A DNA stretch of 64,000 bases from Pseudomonas sp. SLFW (GCF_009905615.1 NZ_JAAAKW010000001.1:682001-746000); one strand, 5' to 3'; numbered from the stretch's first letter, positions 48,605 through 57,631 are shown. Notes: generated from the letters alone by a model not told the origin. A program made the numbers and translations.

Positions 48605-48695
48605 CTGTGGGAGCGAATTCATTCGCGAATGGACAGTCAACCGACGTATCCCTGTCGCCTTAGCCATTTTTTCGCGAATGAATTCGCTCCCACAG
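48605..48695. repeat. REPIN, class B
   Basis: Intact inverted arms GGGAGCGAATTCATTCGCG at about 48605-48629 and 48671-48695. It lies between the divergent roxS and SIMPL genes. Confidence 0.9.
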
Positions 48696-48812
48696 TGAGG
48701 TTCTGCGTTTGTTCCTCGCTGGAACAAGATCCCGGAAACACAGTCTGATGGGCATCCGTCCAGCAACGCTCCCACCTGCGCTCAGGACGGTTCGCCCAAC
48801 AAGGAGTTTCAC

Positions 48813-49529
48813 ATGTTCAGCCTTCGCCCCACTGCCACTGCCCTTACCTTTGGCGCCGCCGCGCTGGCCAGCGCCTGCGTCATGGCCGAAGACGTTCATT
48901 ACAATCAGGTGTCCGTGCGCGCTGAGGTCAATCAGGAAGTCCAGCGCGACCTGATGACCGTCACCGTGTACACCGAATTGCAGAATACCGATCCGGCCAA
49001 GCTCGCCGCCGGGATCACCGAATCCCTTAACAAAGCCCTCGGCGAGGCCCGTCAGGTCAAGGGAGTGACGATTCGCCAAGGCAGCCGCAACAGCTACCCC
49101 ATCTATGATGACAAAGGTCAGAAAATCACCGGCTGGCGTGAGCGCGCTGAACTGCGACTGGAAAGCCCCGACTTCGCGGCTCTCTCCAAACTCACCGGAG
49201 AACTGCTCGGCAGTGATATGAAAATGGGCGGCATGGACTTCTCCATCTCCGACCCGGCGCGCAAAACCAGCGAAGACACCTTGCTGAAAAACGCCGTCAC
49301 CGCATTCAAAGCCCGCGCACAACTGGTCACTGATGCCCTGGGTGGCAGCGGCTATAAACTGGTGAACCTGAGCCTCAACACCTCGGGCTACCCACAGCCT
49401 TATATGCGTGCGCCAGTCATGATGATGAAAGCGGCCCGCGCCGATGCCGCGCCAACGCCGGATGTCGAGGCCGGGACCAGCCAGGTCAGCGTGACCGCCG
49501 ATGGCGTGATCGAAGTCGCGATTCCCTGA
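48813..49529 (+). CDS. SIMPL-domain (DUF541) periplasmic protein
   Basis: A 238-residue secreted protein. The N-terminal signal peptide (about 1-25, TALTFGAAALASACVMAED) is followed by one DUF541/SIMPL domain with VTVYTELQNTDPAKLAAGI and VKGVTIRQGSRNSYPIYD. SIMPL proteins are oligomeric envelope proteins of uncertain role, sometimes linked to oxidative stress. AAGGAG lies 6-7 bases upstream of the start. From memory it corresponds to PA4495, which in PAO1 is followed directly by the dipeptide cluster. Confidence 0.88.
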   Translation: MFSLRPTATALTFGAAALASACVMAEDVHYNQVSVRAEVNQEVQRDLMTVTVYTELQNTDPAKLAAGITESLNKALGEARQVKGVTIRQGSRNSYPIYDDKGQKITGWRERAELRLESPDFAALSKLTGELLGSDMKMGGMDFSISDPARKTSEDTLLKNAVTAFKARAQLVTDALGGSGYKLVNLSLNTSGYPQPYMRAPVMMMKAARADAAPTPDVEAGTSQVSVTADGVIEVAIP

Positions 49530-49538
49530 TCCTTGCCC

Positions 49539-49559
49539 GCGGCAGCCAAGGGCTGCCGC
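49539..49559 (+). terminator. Probable terminator of the SIMPL gene
   Basis: A perfect 9-bp stem GCGGCAGCC / GGCTGCCGC with a 3-base loop, beginning 9 bases after the stop and followed by AGTTTCCTCC. The T-run is short, so efficiency is uncertain. Confidence 0.6.
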
Positions 49560-49799
49560 AGTTTCCTCCCCCCTGCTGCACTCTTTTCCAGACGATCTGT
49601 CGCCCCTTCCCTTGCGACGCGCTAGCGCATCCTACACACCGCCGCGCCCTGTCCGATTTCCACGCCCCGTGCAATCCGTACACTCGACACCCGTACCACC
49701 AACAACACCTTCACGACCGGAGCGTCTGATGGGTCGGGATATCCCCGGACCCGCAACGCCTGACCGGTCGTTTATTACTGATTCAAGGAAGAATCCATC

Positions 49800-51971
49800 A
49801 TGGCTTTTCAACCTGCGACAACCCGTTTCCTCGACCAACCCGACCTGACAGAGGCGCTCGTGCACAGCACGTTTGCCCTGGACCTGCTGACCCGGGTGGC
49901 GACGACACTTTCAGCCGATGGGTTCATTGAGAACATGGCGCGCATCTTTGGCCAGGACATTCCCGAAAGCGTTTACTGCGCCCTGCAAGACCGGCTGCTT
50001 GCCGGAGAAATCGACAACCCGGCCATCCTCATCGAGGACGGCGATCATCTCGCCGACTACAGCAACAGCGAGCGGGTCATCCGCATTCATTCCTCAATGA
50101 TCGACAACGCCCTTAGCGACGTTCGGGTCGCCGAGTTTCTGGATATTCTTCTGCACGAGTTCGGCCATCACATCGATAACGTGCTGCGTCAGGACTTCGC
50201 CGATTATCTGGAAGAGGGTTCGATCCCTCTCGCCAAGGATGCCAACGGTGAAGAGGGCACTCGTTTCTCCCTCGCGATGGCTACGCTCGGCCAGTTCGAC
50301 ACCGATCGCGTGCGCGTTGCCAGCTACCGGTTCGGGTCAGCCCGCCCGCTGGATATCGAAACCCAGTGGAGTAAAGTGCGCGTACGCATCGTGTGGCGCC
50401 ACTCGAACCTCAACGAAACCTCAAACTCTCCCGACCCGCACCCAGAGCGTGAACGCTTTGAAGCAGGTGATGGCGATGAACATCACCATACCCACGAGAC
50501 GATCGAGGCCGTGCTGTACGACCTGGAGATGAGCCCCTATGAACTGGACACCATCTATTTTGGCAACTGGCTGCGGGATTATTCGCAGCTGCTCGATCCC
50601 AAGATCATTCGGGCCGCCGATACGCCCAAGGACTTCCCCGACGTACTGTCCCGTGACGCCCTTACCCGGATCGTCGACGTGCTTTCCATCAAACGATTCG
50701 GGGCGATTCGCCAGGGTAGCGGGGATTTGTACAGAGTGACTCCCGATGTGCTCGGTGTGTACCGCCCCAGTGAGCACATCGACAACCCGCGCGTCATTGA
50801 CCGGAATACCCCAGACCCGAAGTCAAGGGACCAGGATTTCGAATCGCTGGTGTTCGACGGCGATCCACTCCTGCAAATTGACTACACGACATCGATGAAG
50901 CACTACATCGGCAGGTCGGTTGACTTCATGGCACGCCAGCTGCAATTTGCCATGGAGCACCCGCGCAAGCCCTGGGGTTTGCGCGCCTTTGGCTCGGCGT
51001 TGCACATACTCGAAGACTTTTTCGCTCACTCCAACTTCGTGGAACTGGCGCTGATCAAGAATGGCCACTCCGAGGTGCTGCCATGGACCTCCCCCGCCGA
51101 CTGTGAAGCGGGCCTGCCGCTCGTGACCGGGATGTTCGGCTCCACCGATGTCCTGGCCAGTGTGGCCGCCCCACTGGGCAAGATTCTTTTCTCGGTCGAC
51201 GACATCACCTATATGCCGACCAAACCGGGTGACCGAAGCCCTCGCGAGCAGGTGCTGTTGATTCTTCTCGAAGAGCACGAGAACCCTGACTACCTCAAGC
51301 ATTTCCAGGCCTTTCTGAACGCTCGTGATGAATGGGTCAGCCTGCCCATCGCGGAGTTCATTCAGCGAAGCGTGGCCTATCTGACAGGACCTGCCTCGGT
51401 GCTGGGTAATGCCCTCGGCATCGTCATGCAAGGTGTACTTACGCGATTCGGGGAAAACATCAAGGACTGGCAGACCCGGTATGGGGAAGATCCGCACGAC
51501 AATGGCTCGACTGATCCAACTCACTCACAGCTGGCCAAGGACCATGCAGAACACCCACTGCACCTGCTGGCAAGCAGTCTGGCATCCGAAGCCGTGAGAG
51601 CGGTAGGCACCGCAATGGTCAATCATTGGAACGGCGACACCCAGGCCGATCCCGTTGCTATCGCTATCGACTATTTCAAGCATCCCCACAACAGTGAGTG
51701 GCAGGATGCACAAGTCGCTGAATGGGCGACGAAAAACCCCGAAAACGTACGCCGCGCCACCTCGAAGCTCGACCTGCGCGCCATTCATGAGCACCTCGCT
51801 GATACAGGACAGGCCTCGCTCGATCGCCTGACCAAAGATGGCGCTGCGTATCTGAACTTCATGAGAGGCGAGTTCCTGGACAAGGAGTCGCCACTCTGGG
51901 CACTGATAAAGCTCACGTCCGCTGGCGCCGCGCTTTATGCGCTTTATGAGTCACTGGGCATCATCAAATAG
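49800..51971 (+). CDS. Het-C-like protein (PhcA type) with N-terminal HExxH motif
   Basis: A 723-residue protein without signal peptide. Residues 1-175 contain a metallopeptidase-like helix LDILLHEFGHHIDNVL with HExxH at 119-123. From about 225 on it resembles Het-C: a His-rich HHHTHE (228-233), YFGNWLRDYSQLLDP (253-267) and ALHILEDFFAHSNFVELALI (400-419). These match the zinc-dependent phospholipase C-like His/Asp/Glu layout of the family. A weak hydrophobic patch ends the protein. The P. syringae homologue phcA causes incompatibility-like death when expressed in Neurospora. AAGGAAG precedes the start. It stands alone between the SIMPL gene and the dipeptide cluster. The target in nature is unknown. 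Confidence 0.85.
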   Translation: MAFQPATTRFLDQPDLTEALVHSTFALDLLTRVATTLSADGFIENMARIFGQDIPESVYCALQDRLLAGEIDNPAILIEDGDHLADYSNSERVIRIHSSMIDNALSDVRVAEFLDILLHEFGHHIDNVLRQDFADYLEEGSIPLAKDANGEEGTRFSLAMATLGQFDTDRVRVASYRFGSARPLDIETQWSKVRVRIVWRHSNLNETSNSPDPHPERERFEAGDGDEHHHTHETIEAVLYDLEMSPYELDTIYFGNWLRDYSQLLDPKIIRAADTPKDFPDVLSRDALTRIVDVLSIKRFGAIRQGSGDLYRVTPDVLGVYRPSEHIDNPRVIDRNTPDPKSRDQDFESLVFDGDPLLQIDYTTSMKHYIGRSVDFMARQLQFAMEHPRKPWGLRAFGSALHILEDFFAHSNFVELALIKNGHSEVLPWTSPADCEAGLPLVTGMFGSTDVLASVAAPLGKILFSVDDITYMPTKPGDRSPREQVLLILLEEHENPDYLKHFQAFLNARDEWVSLPIAEFIQRSVAYLTGPASVLGNALGIVMQGVLTRFGENIKDWQTRYGEDPHDNGSTDPTHSQLAKDHAEHPLHLLASSLASEAVRAVGTAMVNHWNGDTQADPVAIAIDYFKHPHNSEWQDAQVAEWATKNPENVRRATSKLDLRAIHEHLADTGQASLDRLTKDGAAYLNFMRGEFLDKESPLWALIKLTSAGAALYALYESLGIIK

Positions 51972-52074
51972 GCCAGACGGTTTTCTTTTCCGAACCCTCA
52001 ACGCTGCGGCATTCTGCGCGGTCTATCATCCGTCGATGATTCCGGCATGAATGCCGCACTTGCATGAGGTCCAC

Positions 52075-53673
52075 ATGGAGAACACCTTCAAACCCCTGCT
52101 TCTGGCTGCTGCGATGGCGTTGTGCGTGCCGTCGGTACAGGCGGCCAGCACCTTGGTCTATTGCTCCGAAGCCAGCCCCGCTGGCTTCGATCCCAGCCAA
52201 TACACCAGCGGTACTGAGTTCGATGCGTCGGCTGAAACCGTGTTCAACCGCCTGACCCAGTTCAAGCGGGGCGGCACTGAAGTCGAGCCAGGCCTGGCGA
52301 CAAAATGGGACGTCTCCGACGATGGCCTCACCTACACGTTTCATCTGCGCGATGGGGTGAAATTCCATACCACGGACTACTTCAAGCCGACGCGGGATTT
52401 CAATGCCGACGACGTGCTGTTCACCTTCAATCGCCTGCTCAACGCCGACGATCCGTTCCGCAAGGCTTACCCGTCCGAGTCGCCGTACTTCACCGACATG
52501 GACATGAACAAGACCATCAAGCAGGTGGAGAAGGTTGACGACCACACCGTCAAATTTCACCTGAACAACATCGACGCCGCGTTCATTCAGAACCTGGCCA
52601 TGAGCTTCGCCTCGATTCAGTCCGCTGAATACGCCGCGCAGCTACTCAAACAAGGCAAGGCCGAAGAGATCAACCAGAAGCCGATCGGAACCGGTCCTTT
52701 CGTGTTCAAGCGTTACCAGAAAGACGCGCAAATCCGCTTTACCGGCAACAAGGATTACTGGAAGCCGGAGGACGTGAAGCTCGACAACCTGATCTTCTCG
52801 ATCAACACCGACGCGGCCACCCGCCTGCAGAAACTCAAGACCGGCGAATGCCAGATCAGCGGCTATCCGCGTCCGCAAGACATCGAGGAAGCGCAGAAGG
52901 ACCCGAACCTGAAAGTGCTGAGCCAACCCGGCTTCAACCTCGGTTTCCTGGCCTATAACGTGACCCATCCGCCGCTGGATCAACTCAAGGTGCGTCAGGC
53001 GCTGGACATGGCCATCGACAAGCCGGCGATCATCAAGGCGGTGTACCAAGGGGCCGGTCAACTGGCGCAAAACGCGCTGCCGCCTGCGCAATGGGGTTAT
53101 GACCCGAATATCAAGGACGCGCCTTACAACCCGGACAAGGCGAAACAACTGCTCAAGGAAGCAGGCGTCGCGCCGGGCACGCAGATCAATCTGTGGGCCA
53201 TGACCGTGCAACGCGCGTCCAACCCGAACGCACGGATGTCAGCGCAGATGATTCAGTCCGACTGGGCGAAGATCGGCATCAAGGCCAACATTGTCAGCTA
53301 CGAATGGGGCGAGTACATCAAGCGCGCCAAGGCTGGCGAACACGACGTGATGATCTATGGTTGGACAGGTGACAACGGTGACCCGGACAACTGGCTCGGC
53401 GTGCTCTATAGCTGTGCGGCGGTGAAAGGCAGCAACTACGCCAAATGGTGCAACCCGAGCTACGACAAATTGGTGACCCAGGCCAAGCTGACCAGCAACC
53501 GCGACGAGCGAATCAAGCTGTATCAGCAGGCGCAGAACATCCTGAAAAACGACGTGCCGATTACGCCGATCGCCAACTCCAAAGTGTTTCAGCCCATGCG
53601 CAAGGAGGTGCAGGACTTCAAACTCAGCCCGTTTGGCCTGACGCCCTTTTATGGGGTGAGCGTGGCCAAATAG
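52075..53673 (+). CDS. dppA: Dipeptide ABC transporter substrate-binding protein (copy 1)
   Basis: A 532-residue periplasmic solute-binding protein of family 5 (SBP_bac_5). Signal peptide about 1-23 (LLLAAAMALCVPSVQA), then STLVYCSEASPAGFDPSQY, the family start. The peptide-backbone-binding Asp lies in the YGWTGDNGDPDNW block. The start at 52075 has GAGG 5 bases upstream; a frame from 52051 is longer. It is closely similar to copies 2 and 3 over its whole length, implying duplication. First gene of the dipeptide uptake cluster. Confidence 0.93.
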   Translation: MENTFKPLLLAAAMALCVPSVQAASTLVYCSEASPAGFDPSQYTSGTEFDASAETVFNRLTQFKRGGTEVEPGLATKWDVSDDGLTYTFHLRDGVKFHTTDYFKPTRDFNADDVLFTFNRLLNADDPFRKAYPSESPYFTDMDMNKTIKQVEKVDDHTVKFHLNNIDAAFIQNLAMSFASIQSAEYAAQLLKQGKAEEINQKPIGTGPFVFKRYQKDAQIRFTGNKDYWKPEDVKLDNLIFSINTDAATRLQKLKTGECQISGYPRPQDIEEAQKDPNLKVLSQPGFNLGFLAYNVTHPPLDQLKVRQALDMAIDKPAIIKAVYQGAGQLAQNALPPAQWGYDPNIKDAPYNPDKAKQLLKEAGVAPGTQINLWAMTVQRASNPNARMSAQMIQSDWAKIGIKANIVSYEWGEYIKRAKAGEHDVMIYGWTGDNGDPDNWLGVLYSCAAVKGSNYAKWCNPSYDKLVTQAKLTSNRDERIKLYQQAQNILKNDVPITPIANSKVFQPMRKEVQDFKLSPFGLTPFYGVSVAK

Positions 53674-53803
53674 CACCATCGCTTATCAACAGCGAAGTAA
53701 CACTTGCGGGACATTCGGGTGCATTTGCCACGGCGCGATGCACCAGAATCGCGCAACAAAGATGCCGATATGCGACACGCAAACGTTCAACCGCGTCAAA
53801 AAT

Positions 53804-53809
53804 TATACT
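53804..53809 (+). promoter_or_regulatory. Candidate -10 element before dppA copy 2
   Basis: TATACT, five of six consensus bases, lies in an AT-rich patch of the 284-base gap 53674-53957. No convincing -35 is 16-18 bases upstream, so activation by a regulator is possible. A 7-bp hairpin (GGTGCAT / ATGCACC) lies upstream at about 53719-53745. Confidence 0.3.
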
Positions 53810-53938
53810 TTTGCGACATTCGTGTACGTTCGTGCCACTCTTTGACACTTGTTTGGCGCCAGCATCTTGCTTTGGGTATGGCGCCTGCATAAGTATCCGC
53901 GGGACCGACCCATAAGGTCGTACCCTCAACTAAAAAAT

Positions 53939-53952
53939 GACAACAACTGAGG
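53939..53952 (+). promoter_or_regulatory. dppA copy 2 ribosome site with A-rich Hfq/Crc-type motif
   Basis: GACAACAACTGAGG directly before the start of copy 2. GACAACAA matches seven of eight positions of AANAANAA and abuts the GAGG ribosome site, a layout like known Crc/Hfq-repressed amino-acid-use genes of Pseudomonas. Confidence 0.5.
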
Positions 53953-53957
53953 CCACC

Positions 53958-55589
53958 ATGCTCAAAAAAGCGGTCATTCCGTTTCTCCTCGGCGCAGGTT
54001 TGATCGCCAGCGCTCCCTTCGCTCAAGCAGCATCGAACCTGGTGTTCTGCTCCGAAGGCAGCCCCGCTGGTTTCGACCCAGGTCAGTACACCACCGGCAC
54101 CGACTTCGACGCTTCGGCCGAGACCGTTTTCAACCGTCTGAGCCAGTTCGAACGCGGCGGCACCGCCGTCATTCCAGGCCTGGCCACTAGCTGGGACGTG
54201 TCCCCGGACGGCCTGACCTACACCTTCCACCTGCGTGAAGGTGTCAAGTTCCACACCACGCCGTACTTCAAACCGACCCGTACCTTCAATGCCGATGACG
54301 TGCTGTTCACGTTCAACCGCATGATCAACAAGGACGATCCGTTCCGTAAGGCGTACCCGACTGAATTCCCGTACTTCACCGACATGGCGATGGACACCAA
54401 CATCACCAAGATCGAGAAAGTCGACGATCACACCGTCAAGATGACCCTGGGCGTGGTCGACGCTGCGTTCATCCAGAACCTGGCCATGAGCTTCGCGTCC
54501 ATTCAGTCCGCTGAATACGCCGCCCAACTGCTCAAGGAAGGCAAGCCGGAAGACATCAACCAGAAGCCGATCGGCACTGGCCCGTTCGTGTTCAAGAGCT
54601 ACCAGAAAGACTCCAACATCCGTTTCACCGGAAACAAGGACTACTGGAAGCCTGAAGACGTCAAAGTCGACAACCTGATTTTCGCGATCACCACCGACGC
54701 CTCGGTTCGCGCTCAGAAGCTGAAGAAAGGCGAATGCCAGATCACCGCTTATCCGCGTCCAGCCGACCTGAAGCCGTTGAAAGACGATCCTGCGCTGAAG
54801 ATGCCTGATCAGGCGGGCTTCAACCTGGGCTACATCGCCTACAACGTGATGCCGGAAATCAAGGGCGAGACCAAGCCTAACCCGCTGGCGAAGCTGGAAG
54901 TGCGTCAGGCGCTGGACATGGCGGTCGACAAGAAAGCCATCATCGACGCGGTGTACCAGGGCGCAGGCCAACTGGCGGTGAACGCCATGCCACCGACCCA
55001 GTGGTCCTACGACACCACGATCAAGGATGCACCGTACGACGTCGCCAAGGCCAAGGAACTGCTGAAAAAAGCAGGCGTGGCCGACGGCACCGAAATCACC
55101 CTGTGGGCGATGCCGGTTCAGCGTCCGTACAACCCGAACGCCAAGCTGATGGCTGAGATGCTCCAGAACGACTGGAAGAAGATTGGCATCAACGCCAAGA
55201 TCGTTTCCTACGAGTGGGGCGAGTACATCAAGCGCGCCAAAAACGGCGAAAACGGCGCGATGCTGATTGGCTGGAGCGGCGACAACGGTGACCCGGATAA
55301 CTGGCTGGGCACCCTGTTCGGCTGCGACGCGGTCAACGGCAACAACTTCGCCAAATGGTGCGACAAGGACGGCTTCGACAAGCTGATCCACCAGGCCAAG
55401 GAAACCACCGACCAGTCCAAGCGCACCGAGCTGTACAAACAGGCTCAGCACTTGCTCAAGGCCGCAGTCCCTATGACCCCTATTGCGCACTCGACTGTTT
55501 ACCAGCCGATGCGTAAAGAAGTTCAGGACTTCAAGATCAGCCCATTTGGTCTGAACTCGTTCTACGGCGTGAGCGTCAGCGGTAAGTAA
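53958..55589 (+). CDS. dppA: Dipeptide ABC transporter substrate-binding protein (copy 2)
   Basis: A 543-residue periplasmic family-5 binding protein. Signal peptide about 1-24 (FLLGAGLIASAPFAQA). Mature N-terminus SNLVFCSEGSPAGFDPGQYT. The ligand block reads IGWSGDNGDPDNWLGTLFGC. Relative to copies 1 and 3 it has a roughly 9-residue insertion after YIAYNV (PEIKGETKPNP). The start at 53958 has GAGG 5 bases upstream. A strong UUCG hairpin follows its stop, which may stabilise the 3' end or reduce read-through. Likely a main DppA in this set. Confidence 0.94.
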   Translation: MLKKAVIPFLLGAGLIASAPFAQAASNLVFCSEGSPAGFDPGQYTTGTDFDASAETVFNRLSQFERGGTAVIPGLATSWDVSPDGLTYTFHLREGVKFHTTPYFKPTRTFNADDVLFTFNRMINKDDPFRKAYPTEFPYFTDMAMDTNITKIEKVDDHTVKMTLGVVDAAFIQNLAMSFASIQSAEYAAQLLKEGKPEDINQKPIGTGPFVFKSYQKDSNIRFTGNKDYWKPEDVKVDNLIFAITTDASVRAQKLKKGECQITAYPRPADLKPLKDDPALKMPDQAGFNLGYIAYNVMPEIKGETKPNPLAKLEVRQALDMAVDKKAIIDAVYQGAGQLAVNAMPPTQWSYDTTIKDAPYDVAKAKELLKKAGVADGTEITLWAMPVQRPYNPNAKLMAEMLQNDWKKIGINAKIVSYEWGEYIKRAKNGENGAMLIGWSGDNGDPDNWLGTLFGCDAVNGNNFAKWCDKDGFDKLIHQAKETTDQSKRTELYKQAQHLLKAAVPMTPIAHSTVYQPMRKEVQDFKISPFGLNSFYGVSVSGK

Positions 55590-55605
55590 TAACTCTCTGT
55601 GACTG

Positions 55606-55639
55606 CACGGTCGCGATACCTTCGGGTGTCGCGACCGTG
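55606..55639 (+). terminator. Long stem-loop with TTCG tetraloop after dppA copy 2
   Basis: A 15-bp stem (55606-55620 with 55625-55639, one G-T wobble) closed by TTCG. No T-run follows (TCGTCTTG), so it is either an inefficient terminator or an RNA 3'-end stabiliser. The remaining gap to 55929 is AT-rich and contains the inverted repeat noted separately. Confidence 0.65.
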
Positions 55640-55671
55640 TCGTCTTGTGCGTGATTCAGAAACGAAAATGA

Positions 55672-55724
55672 ATATCGTTAGACGAGTAAGTGTGCAGCTG
55701 AAAGAAATTGCCTACTAACGATAT
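55672..55724. repeat. 10-bp perfect inverted repeat upstream of dppA copy 3
   Basis: ATATCGTTAG (55672-55681) and CTAACGATAT (55715-55724), separated by 33 bases in the AT-rich 340-base gap. It may be two regulator half-sites about four helical turns apart, or a long hairpin. It is unlike the REP families here. Confidence 0.6.
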
Positions 55725-55929
55725 GCACTTTTCCTACAAATATCGAAGAAGTCTGAAGTATTTACTGTGCGGCCGGACGGACATACCGTCCTGAGTTCCC
55801 GCACCTGATAGTTATCGTTTTCCCGTCGGTCGGTTTATCTGATCGGACAATTCCATTTGCGCAAACGATTGCCCCGGAATTTTCCGCATCATCGAAAAGT
55901 GATACACGTCCCAGACGATAAGGATTGTC

Positions 55930-57531
55930 ATGCGTAAAAACATTGTTGTGTCTTCGTTAATCACTGCTGGGCTATTAGCCACTATTCCAACCGTACAAGC
56001 GGCTACCAAGAGTCTGGTGTTTTGTTCGGAAGGCAGCCCCGCCGGTTTCGACATCGCCCAATACACGTCGGGCACTGACAACGACGCCGCCGAGCCGATC
56101 TACAACCGCCTGGCAGAGTTCGAACGCGGCGAAACCAGCGTGGTGCCTGCGCTTGCGACGAGCTGGGATATCTCGCCTGATGGCCTGACTTACACGTTCC
56201 ACCTGCGCCCTGGCGTGAAATTCCACAGCAACAAGCTGTTCACGCCGACCCGCGACTTCAATGCCGACGACGTGCTGTTCACCTTCAATCGCATGTTGCA
56301 GAGGGATCATCCCTTCCGCGTCGCCTACCCGACGGAGTTCCCGTACTTCACCAGCATGGGCCTGGACAAGAACATCAAGTCAGTGGAAAAGACTGACGCC
56401 ATGACGGTCGTATTCACACTGAACAAAGTGGACGCGGCCTTCATTCAAAACATTGCAATGAACTTCGCCTCTATTCTGTCGGCTGAATATGCTGACAAAC
56501 TGATGGCATCGGGTAATGTTCGCGAGATCAATAATTCGCCCGTTGGTACAGGCCCGTTTGCATTCCAGCGTTATCAGAAAGATTCGCAAATTCGCTACGT
56601 CGCCAATAAACACTTCTGGGACCCGAGCCGCGTGAAGATCGATCAATTGATCTTCGCCATCAATACCGATGCCTCGGTGCGTGTGCAGAAGCTCAAGAAA
56701 AACGAGTGTCAGGTCACCCTCAATCCGCGCCCCGCCGACGTCGAGTCGATCAAGGCAGACAAGAATCTTCAGGTGATCGAGAAACCCGGCTTCAACCTCG
56801 GTTACATCGCCTACAACGTGCGCCATGCGCCGCTGGACAACTTGCAGGTTCGTCAGGCGCTGGACATGGCGGTGGACAAGAAGGCGATCATCGACGCGGT
56901 GTATCAGGGCGCGGGGCAACTGGCGCAGAACGCTATGCCGCCGACCCAGTGGTCCTACGATGAAACCGTCAAGGACGCGCCCTACAACCCGGAAAAAGCC
57001 CGCGAGCTGTTACGCGCTGCCGGCGTCAAGGAGGGCACCGAACTCACCCTGTGGGCCATGCCCGTGCAGCGCCCCTATAACCCGAACGCCAAGCTGATGG
57101 CTCAGATGCTTCAGGCCGACTGGGCCAAAGTGGGCATCAAGGCGACCATCGTCAGCTACGAGTGGGGCGAGTACCTCAAGCGCAGCAAGAACGGCGAGCA
57201 CGACATCTCGCTGATCGGCTGGACCGGCGACAACGGTGACCCCGACAACTGGATGGGCACGCTGTACAGCTGCGCCTCCATTGGCGGCAACAACTACTCG
57301 ATGTGGTGCGACGAGAAGTACGACGCGCTGATCAAGTCGGCCGTGTCCACGGCGGACAAAAACCAGCGCATCGACCTCTACAAGCAAGCCCAGCACTACC
57401 TCAAGAGCCAGGTGCCGATCACGCCGATCGCTCACTCCACGGTCATTCAGCCGTTGCGTAAAAACGTTCAGGGGTTTCAGGTCAGTCCGTTCAATCGCAA
57501 CAACTTCTCCGGCGTCAGCATCGCCGACTAA
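55930..57531 (+). CDS. dppA: Dipeptide ABC transporter substrate-binding protein (copy 3)
   Basis: A 533-residue family-5 periplasmic binding protein with signal peptide about 1-24 (VVSSLITAGLLATIPTVQA) and mature start TKSLVFCSEGSPAGFDIAQY. The ligand block is IGWTGDNGDPDNWMGTLYSC. Early codons and the 340-base upstream gap are AT-richer than the neighbours. AAGGA lies 6-7 bases upstream of the start. Its own upstream region with an inverted repeat suggests separate control from copy 2. Confidence 0.93.
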   Translation: MRKNIVVSSLITAGLLATIPTVQAATKSLVFCSEGSPAGFDIAQYTSGTDNDAAEPIYNRLAEFERGETSVVPALATSWDISPDGLTYTFHLRPGVKFHSNKLFTPTRDFNADDVLFTFNRMLQRDHPFRVAYPTEFPYFTSMGLDKNIKSVEKTDAMTVVFTLNKVDAAFIQNIAMNFASILSAEYADKLMASGNVREINNSPVGTGPFAFQRYQKDSQIRYVANKHFWDPSRVKIDQLIFAINTDASVRVQKLKKNECQVTLNPRPADVESIKADKNLQVIEKPGFNLGYIAYNVRHAPLDNLQVRQALDMAVDKKAIIDAVYQGAGQLAQNAMPPTQWSYDETVKDAPYNPEKARELLRAAGVKEGTELTLWAMPVQRPYNPNAKLMAQMLQADWAKVGIKATIVSYEWGEYLKRSKNGEHDISLIGWTGDNGDPDNWMGTLYSCASIGGNNYSMWCDEKYDALIKSAVSTADKNQRIDLYKQAQHYLKSQVPITPIAHSTVIQPLRKNVQGFQVSPFNRNNFSGVSIAD

Positions 57532-57631
57532 CCCGAGCAACTGTGCCACAGGTGAATGTTCGCCTTTGGCACTGCTTTATCCGCAATCCGCGGAACGAGC
57601 GAAAAAAGGCCCACAAGGCCGCTTCATCAAA

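Noticed and set aside
49730..49848. Short open frame just upstream of and overlapping the Het-C-like gene start
   Set aside because: It overlaps the ribosome site and start of the long gene, is low in complexity and has no ribosome site of its own.
53842..53847. Perfect -35 hexamer TTGACA before dppA copy 2
   Set aside because: No acceptable -10 hexamer 16-18 bases downstream; the next TAT-containing sequence is too far.
53854..53872. Sigma-54-like sequence (TTGGCGCC...CTTGCT) before dppA copy 2
   Set aside because: The GG and GC elements are 12 bases apart instead of the required 10.
53796..55490. 564-residue open frame on minus across dppA copy 2
   Set aside because: The reverse-strand shadow recurs under the other dppA copies for the same codon-bias reason.
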